From: an uncultured Collinsella sp.
Lineage (GTDB): Bacteria > Actinomycetota > Coriobacteriia > Coriobacteriales > Coriobacteriaceae
DNA: 30,169 nt
Assembly (NCBI GenBank): GCA_958354105.1
Contig: CATWVA010000022.1
Span: 1-30,169, forward strand
Direction of reading: 5' to 3'
In this document: one piece after another, positions 1-7,835 of the stretch
Numbering within the stretch: position 1 is the stretch's first letter
How the letters are laid out: the number at the start of each line of letters is the position of its first letter
Made by a program: the position numbers and the translations under genes
The notes under the pieces: model-generated
The model's database searches: none
Told to the model about the DNA's origin: nothing
What the model saw: the letters and a program-made list of their open reading frames with translations, nothing else

Positions 1-168
1 GCAACGGCGGGACAGCTCACGTTTTCGTGCGAAGCGAGCCCGCACAACCTGACGGACATTCTCGATGCGCTGCGCTCGCATGACGTGCCGCTCGGCCGCA
101 TCTATTCCGAACCGCCGACCCTCAACGACGTGTTCCTCGAGATCACCGGCCGCGAGCTGCGCGACTAG
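1..168 (+). CDS. ABC transporter ATP-binding protein, C-terminal fragment (5' end outside window)
   Basis: Only the last 55 codons are present; the frame is open from base 1 to the TAG at 166-168. The end of the protein reads PPTLNDVFLEITGRELRD, the usual closing motif of ATPases of the ABC-2 (DrrA/CcmA-like) exporter class, whose Walker and signature motifs would lie upstream of the window. The first permease starts 9 bases after the stop, so this is the energising subunit of a three-gene ATPase-permease-permease operon. The fragment is too short to say anything about substrate. The family call rests on the C-terminal motif plus the two ABC-2 type permeases that follow. Confidence 0.85.
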   Translation, partial: ATAGQLTFSCEASPHNLTDILDALRSHDVPLGRIYSEPPTLNDVFLEITGRELRD

Positions 169-177
169 GGGGCGGCC

Positions 178-1365
178 ATGTTCAACACCATCATCACCAC
201 AGTCAAGACGTTGCTGCGCCGGCCGAGCACGTGGGTCTGGGGCGCTCTCTTTCCTATCGCGCTTTCCACGATGTTCATGTTTATGTTTGCGAACCTCAGC
301 TCCGACGGCACGGTCGACCCGGTGCCGGTTGCCGTCGTGGCGGACGAGGCCTGGGATGCCTCGACCTTTAAGGATGTGGCAGCTTCGCTTGCCAAGGCAG
401 GCGACGATCAGCTGCTCGATGTGAGCGAGTACGAAGACTTGGCTGCCGCGCGCAAAGCGCTCAAGGCCGGCGAGGTCGCGGGCATCTATACGGTTGATGC
501 CGCGGGCACGCCCAGGCTCACGCTGCTATCGGGTTACGACAGCTCGCGCGTCTCGTCGGTGCTTACCGACCGCAGCATCCTTGAAACGGTGGCAAGCTCG
601 TATACGCAAAATGCCGAGCTCATGTCCCAGATTGCCCAGGACAACCCGGCGGCGCTCGCCGATCCGGCGGCGGTTGCGCGCGCCCTGTCGCTCGAGGGCG
701 GAACCCGCCGCGTGAGCCTGACTCGTGCCACGCCCGATGGCACGGTCATCTACTATTACGCGCTTTTTGGCCTGGTCGCGATGATGTCTGCCGAGTTTGC
801 CGCCTTGAGCGTCGTCGATTTGCAGCCCAATCTGTCCGGCCTCGGCGCGCGCCGCTGCGTGGGCGGTCTTTCCAAGACGGCGTCGCTGGCCGGCATTTTT
901 GTCGGCTCGTGGCTGGTTTCCTTTGCATCGATGGCGGTTGCGATCGGCTACGTGCGCCTGGTCGTGGGCGTCGACTTTGGCGGGCGCGAGGGGTTGTGCC
1001 TGCTGGGCGGGGCTGCATCCGCGCTTGCCGCCACGGGCCTGGGGCTTTTTGTGGGCACGCTTCCCGTTAAGGGCGGCAAGGCATCCAAGTCGGGCATCCT
1101 CACGGGCTTTGCCACCACGTGCGCCCTGTTCGCCGGCCTCTACGGCGAGCCGGCGATGGCGCTTGCCGACGACGTCGCCCGCGCTTGTCCGGTCGAGTGC
1201 TGGCTCAACCCCGTCAAGCTCATCTGCGACATGTTCAATCGCCTGTATTTCTTTGAGGACCTGGGGCCCTTCGCTGTTCGCGCCGGCGCGCTCGTCCTGA
1301 TGGCCCTGGTGTTTGTCGCCGCCGCTACGCTGATCTTTGGAAGGAGCCGCTATGAGCACCTTTAA
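178..1365 (+). CDS. ABC-2 type transporter permease (first of two)
   Basis: A 395-residue membrane protein that should form half of the channel of an ABC exporter powered by the ATPase just upstream. One transmembrane helix lies near the N terminus (about residues 18-39). It is followed by an extracytoplasmic stretch of roughly 145 residues, then about five helices packed between residues 190 and 390, ending in a short basic tail. This is the ABC2_membrane_3-like layout (one helix, large loop, helix bundle). The ATG at 178 follows a purine-rich GGGGGCGGCC, and the 9-base gap from the ATPase stop implies co-translation. It ends 14 bases inside the next gene. Substrate unknown; drug, lipid or peptide export are all possible. 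Confidence 0.85.
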   Translation: MFNTIITTVKTLLRRPSTWVWGALFPIALSTMFMFMFANLSSDGTVDPVPVAVVADEAWDASTFKDVAASLAKAGDDQLLDVSEYEDLAAARKALKAGEVAGIYTVDAAGTPRLTLLSGYDSSRVSSVLTDRSILETVASSYTQNAELMSQIAQDNPAALADPAAVARALSLEGGTRRVSLTRATPDGTVIYYYALFGLVAMMSAEFAALSVVDLQPNLSGLGARRCVGGLSKTASLAGIFVGSWLVSFASMAVAIGYVRLVVGVDFGGREGLCLLGGAASALAATGLGLFVGTLPVKGGKASKSGILTGFATTCALFAGLYGEPAMALADDVARACPVECWLNPVKLICDMFNRLYFFEDLGPFAVRAGALVLMALVFVAAATLIFGRSRYEHL

Positions 1366-2557
1366 GACCGCGCTTCGCATGGCGCTGGCGCACCCGTTCT
1401 ACCTGCTCATCTATACGGTATTCATCTCGCTCATGGGCGTATTCATCGCGGCTTCGGTGAGCTGGAACTCGTCGCAGCTTACCGAGTACAAGCCCTACGA
1501 CACCAACGTGATCGTGGTCGACCGCGACAATAGCGACCTTTCGCGGGCGCTTACCAAGCACCTGGGCTCACGCTTTGACCTGGTCACGGGCGTCGGCGAC
1601 GACACATACGACCTTGCCGACGCGCTCTCCAAGAGCAACAGCGCCAAGGGCAGTGCCGATTGCGTGTTCTTTATCCCGGAGGGGTTTGAGGACGATCTTG
1701 TTGCAGCCGCCCGTGCGGGGGAGGCCCTGCCCAAGCTCGACGTGACCTATGGTTCCGGCACCATGGCGGCGGCGCTTTCGTCCGCCGAGGCCTCGCGCTG
1801 GATCTCGCTCGCGGGCGCTGCGGCGGCGCTTGAACCCGCTGCCTCCAACGGTGACGTCGCAAGGGCCGCCGAGCACGCGGCCGCAAAGCGCGCGGAGGTC
1901 CAGATCGAGCAGGTCAAGGTCGACTCGACTGCTGCTACCACGCTCGAGTCGTACTTCAACTTTGGCGCGTACGCGATCATCTCGTCGGTCATCGTGTCGG
2001 TGGGACTGGTGTTTTCGGGCATGAACGAGCCCGAGCGCGTGCGTCGTATGGATGCCGGCCCAATCTCCGAGCGCCGGCGTTCGCTTGCCGTGTTCGCGGC
2101 TGCCGCGGTGCTCACCGTCTGCATATGGTTTGTGTCGAGCATGATGGGTGTCGTGGGCTTTGCCGGCGCGGTCGCCGAGGTCGGCGTGGGCCGTGTGTGC
2201 CTGGCGCTGGCGGCGACGTTTGCCCTGGCGTGCACGCCGCTGGCCGTTGGCTTTGCCCTTTCGAGCCTGGGCGCGCGCGAGGAGCTGCTCAACGGTGTGG
2301 GCAACTTACTCGGCATGCTCATGACGTTTTTGGGTGGCGCCTGGATGCCGCTGTCGTTCATGGGCTCGGCCGTGCAGACCGTGGCGCATTTTGTGCCGAC
2401 GTTTTGGGTGAACGACGCGATCGGCAAGGCGCTCGCCGCGGACCTGACGTTCACCGTGCTGGGCGACATCGCCTGCGACCTGGGCGTCACCGTGCTCTTC
2501 GCCGCCGCCATCGCCGCCGTAGGCCTGGCCCTCACGCGCGCCAAATCCCATGCCTAG
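1352..2557 (+). CDS. ABC-2 type transporter permease (second of two)
   Basis: A 401-residue paralogue-like partner of the preceding permease with the same layout. One N-terminal helix (about residues 12-33) is followed by a soluble loop rich in Asp, Ala and Ser, then five or six hydrophobic helices from about residue 205 to the end. The ATG at 1352 was chosen because AAGGAG (1341-1346) sits directly upstream; an in-frame TTG at 1337 would overlap that site. The gene overlaps the upstream permease by 14 bases, so the two are translationally coupled and probably form a heterodimeric membrane domain. Substrate unknown. An 85-bp dispersed repeat begins 15 bases after the stop. Confidence 0.85.
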   Translation: MSTFKTALRMALAHPFYLLIYTVFISLMGVFIAASVSWNSSQLTEYKPYDTNVIVVDRDNSDLSRALTKHLGSRFDLVTGVGDDTYDLADALSKSNSAKGSADCVFFIPEGFEDDLVAAARAGEALPKLDVTYGSGTMAAALSSAEASRWISLAGAAAALEPAASNGDVARAAEHAAAKRAEVQIEQVKVDSTAATTLESYFNFGAYAIISSVIVSVGLVFSGMNEPERVRRMDAGPISERRRSLAVFAAAAVLTVCIWFVSSMMGVVGFAGAVAEVGVGRVCLALAATFALACTPLAVGFALSSLGAREELLNGVGNLLGMLMTFLGGAWMPLSFMGSAVQTVAHFVPTFWVNDAIGKALAADLTFTVLGDIACDLGVTVLFAAAIAAVGLALTRAKSHA

Positions 2558-2571
2558 CCGTAACCCGTCAC

Positions 2572-2656
2572 TTGGGGACGTTCTTAAACGACTAGTCATC
2601 GGGGACAGTCTTTGCCGATTCGCCGGTTCGCCAGCCGGGTTGGCAAGGACTGTCCC
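2572..2656 (+). repeat. Dispersed hairpin repeat A, copy 1
   Basis: An 85-bp unit starting TTGGGGACGTTCTTAAACGA and ending GGACTGTCCC. By direct comparison it matches 6266-6350 at 79 of 85 positions in the same orientation. The second part is a long hairpin: GGGACAGTC plus TTGCC on the left pair with GGCAA plus GACTGTCCC on the right. It lies 15 bases after the permease stop codon. The unit resembles a REP/BIME-type element; no mobilising transposase is present in the window. Confidence 0.85.
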
Positions 2657-2672
2657 AATATGCCGGCCCTTG

Positions 2673-2707
2673 GGGACGTTCCTTTCCTGCCGGCACTTGG
2701 GACCACT
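2673..2707 (+). repeat. Dispersed repeat B, copy 1
   Basis: A 35-bp stretch (GGGACGTTCC, then GCCGGCAC, then GGGACCACT). Its reverse complement aligns over the same length with 18659-18693, sharing AGTG, GTCCC, GTGCCGGCA and AAGGAACGTCCC. It lies between repeat A and the 26-bp repeats. Confidence 0.6.
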
Positions 2708-2797
2708 CATTGGGGACAGACTTAAATGAGCGATTTTACTCATTGGGGACAGACTTAAATGAGTGGTTTCAGTCATTTAAGTCTGTCCCCAATGAGT
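2705..2797 (+). repeat. Three copies of a 26-bp repeat (two direct, one inverted)
   Basis: The unit begins ACTCATTGGGGACAGA and ends CTTAAATGAG. Copies lie at 2705-2730 and 2738-2763 in direct orientation, spaced 33 bp apart. A third at 2774-2797 is inverted and lacks two bases, so copies two and three can form a long hairpin around a 10-base loop. A fourth copy, inverted, is at 6359-6384. Apart from these repeats and repeats A and B, the 346-base gap 2558-2903 contains only an AT-richer stretch (2810-2880) that probably carries the promoter of the next operon; no clear -35/-10 pair stands out. Confidence 0.9.
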
Positions 2798-2903
2798 ACC
2801 CAATGACTGGTTTGGAAAAAATCGCGCCTGTCGCTTAAAAATAGTTCGCCTGGGTTTACTATTACCCTAGAAAAGTAGCTGAAGGCTAACAACGGGGGAT
2901 AGC

Positions 2904-3617
2904 ATGGCGACAAAGCAAGCGTATGTCCAGGTCAGCGGGCTCAGGAAACACTACGGCGACGGTGATGCGCGCCTGACGGTACTCGATGGCATCGACACGT
3001 CCATCAACCGCGGCGAGATCTGCGTCATGCTGGGGCCCTCGGGCTCGGGCAAGTCGACCTTTCTCAACCTGATCGGCGGCCTGGAGGATGCCGACGGTGG
3101 CTCCATCATGGTGGACGGCTGCGACCTCACGGTGCTCAAACCTACCGATCTGGGCGAGTATCGCCGCCGTGAGCTGGGTTTTGTCTTCCAGTTCTACAAC
3201 CTGGTGCCCGACCTTACCATCAAGGAGAACATCGAGGTCACGGCGCACCTGTCCAAAAACCCGCTCAATGTCGACGACCTGCTGCGTTCGCTGGGCCTCT
3301 ACGAGCACCGCAACAAGTTCCCGCGCCAGGTCTCGGGCGGCCAACAGCAGCGTTGCGCCATCGGCCGCGCACTCGTCAAAAACCCGGGCCTGCTGCTGTG
3401 CGACGAGCCCACCGGCGCGCTTGACTACAAGACGTCCAAGGAAATCCTGCAGCTCATGGAGGACGTCAACCGCACCTACGGCTGCACCATCATCATTGTC
3501 ACCCACAACGCCGCCATCGCCCGCATGGCCAACCGCGTGCTGCGCCTGCGCGACGGCCGCATCGTCAAGGATGAGCTCAACGAGTCGCCCGTTGCGGCCG
3601 CCGAGCTCGATTGGTAG
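2904..3617 (+). CDS. ABC transporter ATP-binding protein, MacB/LolD class
   Basis: A 237-residue nucleotide-binding subunit that hydrolyses ATP to drive the FtsX-type permease encoded next. Visible motifs in order: Walker A GPSGSGKS (44-51), Q-loop in FVFQFYNLVPDL, signature VSGGQQQR, Walker B LLLCDEPTGALD and the switch histidine in IIIVTHN. The length is normal for the family. The ATG at 2904 follows a GGGGGAT ribosome-binding stretch. The permease starts 8 bases past this stop, so the two are one operon. MacB/LolD-class systems usually perform mechanotransmission (lipoprotein or peptide handling, antimicrobial-peptide resistance) rather than classical transport. The specific role here is not shown by the sequence. 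Confidence 0.93.
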   Translation: MATKQAYVQVSGLRKHYGDGDARLTVLDGIDTSINRGEICVMLGPSGSGKSTFLNLIGGLEDADGGSIMVDGCDLTVLKPTDLGEYRRRELGFVFQFYNLVPDLTIKENIEVTAHLSKNPLNVDDLLRSLGLYEHRNKFPRQVSGGQQQRCAIGRALVKNPGLLLCDEPTGALDYKTSKEILQLMEDVNRTYGCTIIIVTHNAAIARMANRVLRLRDGRIVKDELNESPVAAAELDW

Positions 3618-3625
3618 GCGATGCC

Positions 3626-6262
3626 ATGACACCTCTCGCAAAGCGACTCCCGCGCGAGCTGCGCCGCAATATCGGCAAGTACCTGGGCATCTTTTTGCTT
3701 ATGTGCGGGAGCATCGCTCTCACCTCGGGCTTTTTGCTCGCGGCGCATTCCATCGGTTGCCTTATCGACGACATGCGCGATGCGTACACGATTGAGGACG
3801 GCCGCGTGACCACCTCCTTCGAGGCTACCGACGACCAGCTCAAGGCAGCCGAGGATGCAGCCGACGACGTCGGCGGCGTCACGCTCTACAAGAATTTCTC
3901 CATCGACGCCATCATCAAAAAGACCGCCGGCGACGACGGCACCAAGCGCACGTTGCGCACCTATGCGCACCGCACCAAGGTCGATATCGCGTCCTACTGC
4001 GAAGGCAAGCAGCCCAAGACGGACGATGAGGTGGCTATCGACCGAGTTTTTGCCACCAACAACGACCTTGTCGTGGGCGATAAGGTTGAGCTTGAGGGCC
4101 GCACCTACACCATCTGCGGCATCATGACCCAGCCCGATAGCCAGGCGCTGTTCCTCAACAATTCGGACTTTACGGTGAACACCATCACCTATGGTGTGGC
4201 CGAGGTCACCGACGCCGGCTTTGCCGCGCTCGAGGATGCCGGTGGTGCACCTGCCTACACCTACTCCTTTGCTTTTACCGATCGCGACCTCCCCACCGCG
4301 GATCGCATCGATGCGGAGCAGGATATGGTCGAGGCGCTGACCGATGCCGATGCGCGCGTGGACGATCTGATCGACGCCGATTCCAACCAGGGTATTGGCT
4401 ACGCGCGCGACGACGTAGACGGCGACTCCATGATGTGGATGACGCTGCTCGACATTATCATCGTGATCATGGCGTTTGTCTTTGTGGTGCTCACCGACGC
4501 CACCATCGAGGAGGAGAGCGCCATCATCGGCACGCTGCTCGCCAGCGGCTATCGCCGTCGCGAGATCGTGCTGCACTACCTGGCACTTCCCGCCATCGTG
4601 GGCGTGCTCGCGGCACTTTTGGGCACCGCGCTCGGCGTTGCGTTCTTTACCGAGCCCATGCGCGGTCTCTACTACGGCTCGTACAGCTTGCCGCCCTTCC
4701 AGGTGTACTGGAGCTGGGAAATCTTTGTGAAGTGCGCTGTGGTCCCCGCCGCCGCGCTCATCCTCATCACGCTGGTGGGTCTGCTCCGCAAAATGGGCAA
4801 GACGCCGCTGCAGTTCCTTCGTCACGAGGCGAGTGGCAAGTCGGGTACCAAGCGCGGTCTGCAGCTGCCGGAGCGCATGGGCTTTGTCTCCCGCTTCCGC
4901 CTGCGCGTCTTCCTGCGCAACCTGGGCAACTTCGCCACGCTTTTCGTGGGCATCGCGTTTGGGTCGCTGCTGCTGCTCTTTGGCCTGGCGATTCTGCCCA
5001 CGATGACGCATTACGCCGACAACCTGGAGACGAGCCTGGTCGCCGAGCATCAGTACACACTCAAGGCGTCGCTGGAGCTCGAGGGCACTGCCGAGGAGCG
5101 CGAGCAGTGGTCGGCACTCGAGCGCTTGCAGTCGGTTGACGGCGCGCTGCTTTCCGCCGCCCAGGATGCCGATGACGAGCTTGACGACGCGGCCGATGCG
5201 GCGCAGACGGCAGCCGATGCCGCGACCGCATCTCCGTCTGCCGAGAGCCTGGCCGCGGCGCAGGACGCGCTCTATGCGCGCCTTGACGATCTTGCCGATG
5301 CCCTTGGCTGCGACCGCGACGAGGCTATCGACCTGATCGACAAGGCGTCGAAAATCGATACTGACAACGACGATATCCACCCGGTCAATACGACCGACAA
5401 CGGCGCGGGCGCAATCGCGCAGGCCGAGAAATATGCCGTTTACCAGCTGCAGTACGACCGTGGCGACGGTAATGGCGAGGAGACGATTTCTGTCTACGGC
5501 ATCTCGTCCGATTCGCGCTACTGGAAGGGCCTCAACATCGGCGATGGCCGCGTCGTCTTTGGCGGCGGTCTGCTCGATAAGTTTGGCTGGAGCGAGGGCC
5601 AGAAGGTCACGCTCAGCGACAAGTACGAGGGAGAGCATTATTCCTTTGAGTACGCGGGTAAGGACTGTGCCTGGGGCTCCAAGTCGGACATGAATATCTA
5701 TATGAGTATCGACGACTTTAACGAGCTGTTCGGCAACGACGCCGCCTACTTTAACGGCTATGTGAGCGACGAGAAGCTCGACCTCGACGCGCGCTACTTT
5801 GCCGGCGACACCACGCCCGACGACATGCGCGCCGTGGGCGACCAGTTTATCGGCATGATGAGCAAAATGATCGGCATGATGGTCGGGCTCGCGGTGTTTA
5901 TCTTCCTGCTGTTTATGTACCTGCTGACCAAGGCTGTTATCGATCATAGCGCCCGGTCGATTAGCTACATGAAAGTCTTTGGCTATCGCGATAGCGAGAT
6001 CTCGCATCTGTACATCCGCTCGATCACGCTGTGCGTGGCGGCGTCGCTCGTGCTGAGCCTGCCGGTCATTATTGGCTCGCTCACGGCCATCTTCCGCTCG
6101 ATGCTGCTCGCCTACAACGGCAATATCGAGATCTACGTGCCCGCTTGGTCCATGGCTGCATGCGTCGGCATCGGCTTTGCGACCTACCTGGTCGTGGCGC
6201 TGCTACACACGCGCTCTATCAAGCGCGTCGGCCTGGCCGAAGCCCTCAAGGTGCAGGAGTAG
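3626..6262 (+). CDS. Large FtsX/MacB-type ABC transporter permease
   Basis: An 878-residue permease partner of the preceding ATPase. I count eight helices: about 19-41, 269-291, 312-340, 365-390, 432-457, 746-771, 798-820 and 842-862. This is the duplicated FtsX arrangement with two large extracytoplasmic regions. The first (about 45-265) looks like a MacB periplasmic-core domain. The second (about 460-745) contains an Ala/Asp-rich helical stretch at roughly 497-575 that is probably coiled coil. The ATG at 3626 was preferred over an in-frame TTG at 3611 that lies inside the ATPase gene. Large two-domain permeases with one small ATPase are typical of Gram-positive bacteria. Ligand unknown. Repeat A copy 2 begins four bases past the stop. 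Confidence 0.9.
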   Translation: MTPLAKRLPRELRRNIGKYLGIFLLMCGSIALTSGFLLAAHSIGCLIDDMRDAYTIEDGRVTTSFEATDDQLKAAEDAADDVGGVTLYKNFSIDAIIKKTAGDDGTKRTLRTYAHRTKVDIASYCEGKQPKTDDEVAIDRVFATNNDLVVGDKVELEGRTYTICGIMTQPDSQALFLNNSDFTVNTITYGVAEVTDAGFAALEDAGGAPAYTYSFAFTDRDLPTADRIDAEQDMVEALTDADARVDDLIDADSNQGIGYARDDVDGDSMMWMTLLDIIIVIMAFVFVVLTDATIEEESAIIGTLLASGYRRREIVLHYLALPAIVGVLAALLGTALGVAFFTEPMRGLYYGSYSLPPFQVYWSWEIFVKCAVVPAAALILITLVGLLRKMGKTPLQFLRHEASGKSGTKRGLQLPERMGFVSRFRLRVFLRNLGNFATLFVGIAFGSLLLLFGLAILPTMTHYADNLETSLVAEHQYTLKASLELEGTAEEREQWSALERLQSVDGALLSAAQDADDELDDAADAAQTAADAATASPSAESLAAAQDALYARLDDLADALGCDRDEAIDLIDKASKIDTDNDDIHPVNTTDNGAGAIAQAEKYAVYQLQYDRGDGNGEETISVYGISSDSRYWKGLNIGDGRVVFGGGLLDKFGWSEGQKVTLSDKYEGEHYSFEYAGKDCAWGSKSDMNIYMSIDDFNELFGNDAAYFNGYVSDEKLDLDARYFAGDTTPDDMRAVGDQFIGMMSKMIGMMVGLAVFIFLLFMYLLTKAVIDHSARSISYMKVFGYRDSEISHLYIRSITLCVAASLVLSLPVIIGSLTAIFRSMLLAYNGNIEIYVPAWSMAACVGIGFATYLVVALLHTRSIKRVGLAEALKVQE

Positions 6263-6265
6263 CAA

Positions 6266-6384
6266 TTGGGGACGTTCTTAAACGACTAGTCGTTGGGGAC
6301 AGTCTTTGCCGATTCGCCGGCTCGCCGGCCGGACTGGCAAGGACTGTCCCTGGCGGCACTCATTTAAGTCTGTCCCCAATGAGT
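6266..6384 (+). repeat. Repeat A copy 2 followed by an inverted 26-bp repeat
   Basis: Bases 6266-6350 repeat 2572-2656 (85 bp, six mismatches, same orientation). Bases 6359-6384 carry the 26-bp unit in inverted orientation relative to 2705-2730. The block starts four bases after the TAG of the FtsX permease. Its hairpin (GGGACAGTC...GACTGTCCC) could protect or terminate the transcript, though no T-run follows it. Confidence 0.85.
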
Positions 6385-6392
6385 GGCCGTGC

Positions 6393-6423
6393 TTGACTTC
6401 AACCCCACTTCACCGGGTACCAT
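6393..6423 (+). promoter_or_regulatory. Possible promoter for the DUF362 gene
   Basis: TTGACT at 6393-6398 and TACCAT at 6418-6423 are separated by 19 bp, longer than ideal, just downstream of the repeat block and 44 bases before the gene. Weak prediction by eye. Confidence 0.25.
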
Positions 6424-6466
6424 CCTCTTATGTCTGTAACGCCATATAGACCGAGGGGATAGATCT

Positions 6467-7672
6467 ATGACCGCAACTGCACCCGTCGCACCGGCAAAGG
6501 TGTACTTTACCAACCTGCGCACGCATGCTCGCGAGAGCCAGCTCGACAAGCTCAAGCGCCTCATCCGTCACGCCGGCATCGAGCAGATCGACTTTGAGAA
6601 CAAGTTCGTCGCCATCAAGATTCACTTTGGCGAGCTGGGCAACCTGAGCTTTCTGCGCCCCAACTACGCCCGCGCCGTCGCGGATGTCGTGAAGGAGCTG
6701 GGTGGCAAGCCCTTCCTCACCGACTGCAACACGCTCTATGTTGGTAGCCGCAAAAACGCGCTCGAGCACATCGATACCGCCTACCAGAACGGCTTTACCC
6801 CGTATGCCACGGGTTGCCAGATCATCATCGCCGACGGCCTCAAGGGCACCGACGAGGCGCTCGTCCCGGTCGAGGGCGGCGAGTACGTGCACGAGGCCAA
6901 GATCGGTCAGGCGCTCATGGATGCCGATATCGTGATCAGCCTCACCCACTTTAAGGGTCATGAGCAGGCCGGCTTTGGCGGCGCCATGAAGAACCTGGGT
7001 ATGGGTGGCGGCAGCCGCGCCGGCAAGATGGAGCAGCATGCCGCCGGCAAGCCGAACGTCGCGACCGAGCACTGCATTGGCTGCCGTGCCTGCGAAAAGA
7101 TCTGTGCACACAGCGCTATCTCGTTTGACGACACCCGCGAGCGCGAGCTTGCCAACGGCAACACCCGCACGGTCCACGTGGCCGCCATCGACCACGATCG
7201 CTGCGTGGGCTGCGGCCGCTGCATCGGCGTGTGCAACCAAGACGCCATCAAGCCCGGCTATGACGCTGCGGCCGACGTGCTCAACTACAAGATCGCCGAG
7301 TACACCAAGGCTGTTGTCGACGGCCGCCCGAGCTTCCATATTTCGCTGGCTATGGATATCAGCCCCAATTGCGACTGCCACCCCGAAAACGACACGCCTA
7401 TCGTCAACGATATCGGCATGTTTGCGAGCTTCGACCCGGTCGCCATCGACCAGGCCTGTGCCGATGCCGTCATGGCATCCGAGCCGCTGCTCAACACCGA
7501 GCTCACCGACAGCGCGGCCAAGATGGAGCACAACCACGAGCATCTGGAGGGCGAGCAGGCGCGCGACCCCTTCTGCATCACGCACCCCGACACCGACTGG
7601 CGCGCGTGCATCGCGCATGCCGAGAAGATCGGCCTGGGCACGAGCAAGTACGAGCTCATCGAGGTCAAGTAG
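6467..7672 (+). CDS. DUF362 domain protein with two 4Fe-4S clusters
   Basis: A 401-residue protein with no signal peptide. An N-terminal DUF362-type domain (about residues 10-195) is followed by a two-cluster ferredoxin module. The first cluster motif has Cys 203, 206, 209 and 213 (CIGCRACEKIC); the second has Cys 246, 249, 252 and 256 (CVGCGRCIGVC). The DUF362 domain continues after it with the conserved-looking CDCHPENDTP stretch. Such proteins are common in anaerobes and are thought to act in electron transfer or metal-centre maturation, but no reaction is established. The ATG at 6467 has GAGGGGAT upstream. The gene stands alone between the repeat block and a strong terminator. The family call is secure; the function is not. 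Confidence 0.9.
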   Translation: MTATAPVAPAKVYFTNLRTHARESQLDKLKRLIRHAGIEQIDFENKFVAIKIHFGELGNLSFLRPNYARAVADVVKELGGKPFLTDCNTLYVGSRKNALEHIDTAYQNGFTPYATGCQIIIADGLKGTDEALVPVEGGEYVHEAKIGQALMDADIVISLTHFKGHEQAGFGGAMKNLGMGGGSRAGKMEQHAAGKPNVATEHCIGCRACEKICAHSAISFDDTRERELANGNTRTVHVAAIDHDRCVGCGRCIGVCNQDAIKPGYDAAADVLNYKIAEYTKAVVDGRPSFHISLAMDISPNCDCHPENDTPIVNDIGMFASFDPVAIDQACADAVMASEPLLNTELTDSAAKMEHNHEHLEGEQARDPFCITHPDTDWRACIAHAEKIGLGTSKYELIEVK

Positions 7673-7719
7673 CGTCTAGCTATTGGACAAATCAAGCGTT
7701 TTTGTAGCGTAAGTTGAGC

Positions 7720-7758
7720 AAAAGCCGCCCACGAGCACAACGCTTGCGGGCGGCTTTT
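7720..7758. terminator. Bidirectional rho-independent terminator
   Basis: AAAAGCCGCCC (7720-7730) pairs perfectly with GGGCGGCTTTT (7748-7758) around a 17-base loop. A T-run on each strand suits the two convergent genes on either side. Confidence 0.9.
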
Positions 7759-7835
7759 CAGAAGTGCGGTGAAAAATCGAATACCGCCGACTACAAACCG
7801 ATTTTTGGCAACAAACCCCAGACGTTGCTTTTTAC

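Noticed and set aside
2705..2797. CRISPR array
   Set aside because: Only two direct copies, with a 7-base spacer and a third inverted copy, and no cas genes; it is a dispersed intergenic repeat.
3476..6007. 843-codon open frame on the minus strand
   Set aside because: It lies opposite the FtsX permease and has the same shadow composition with no recognisable motif.
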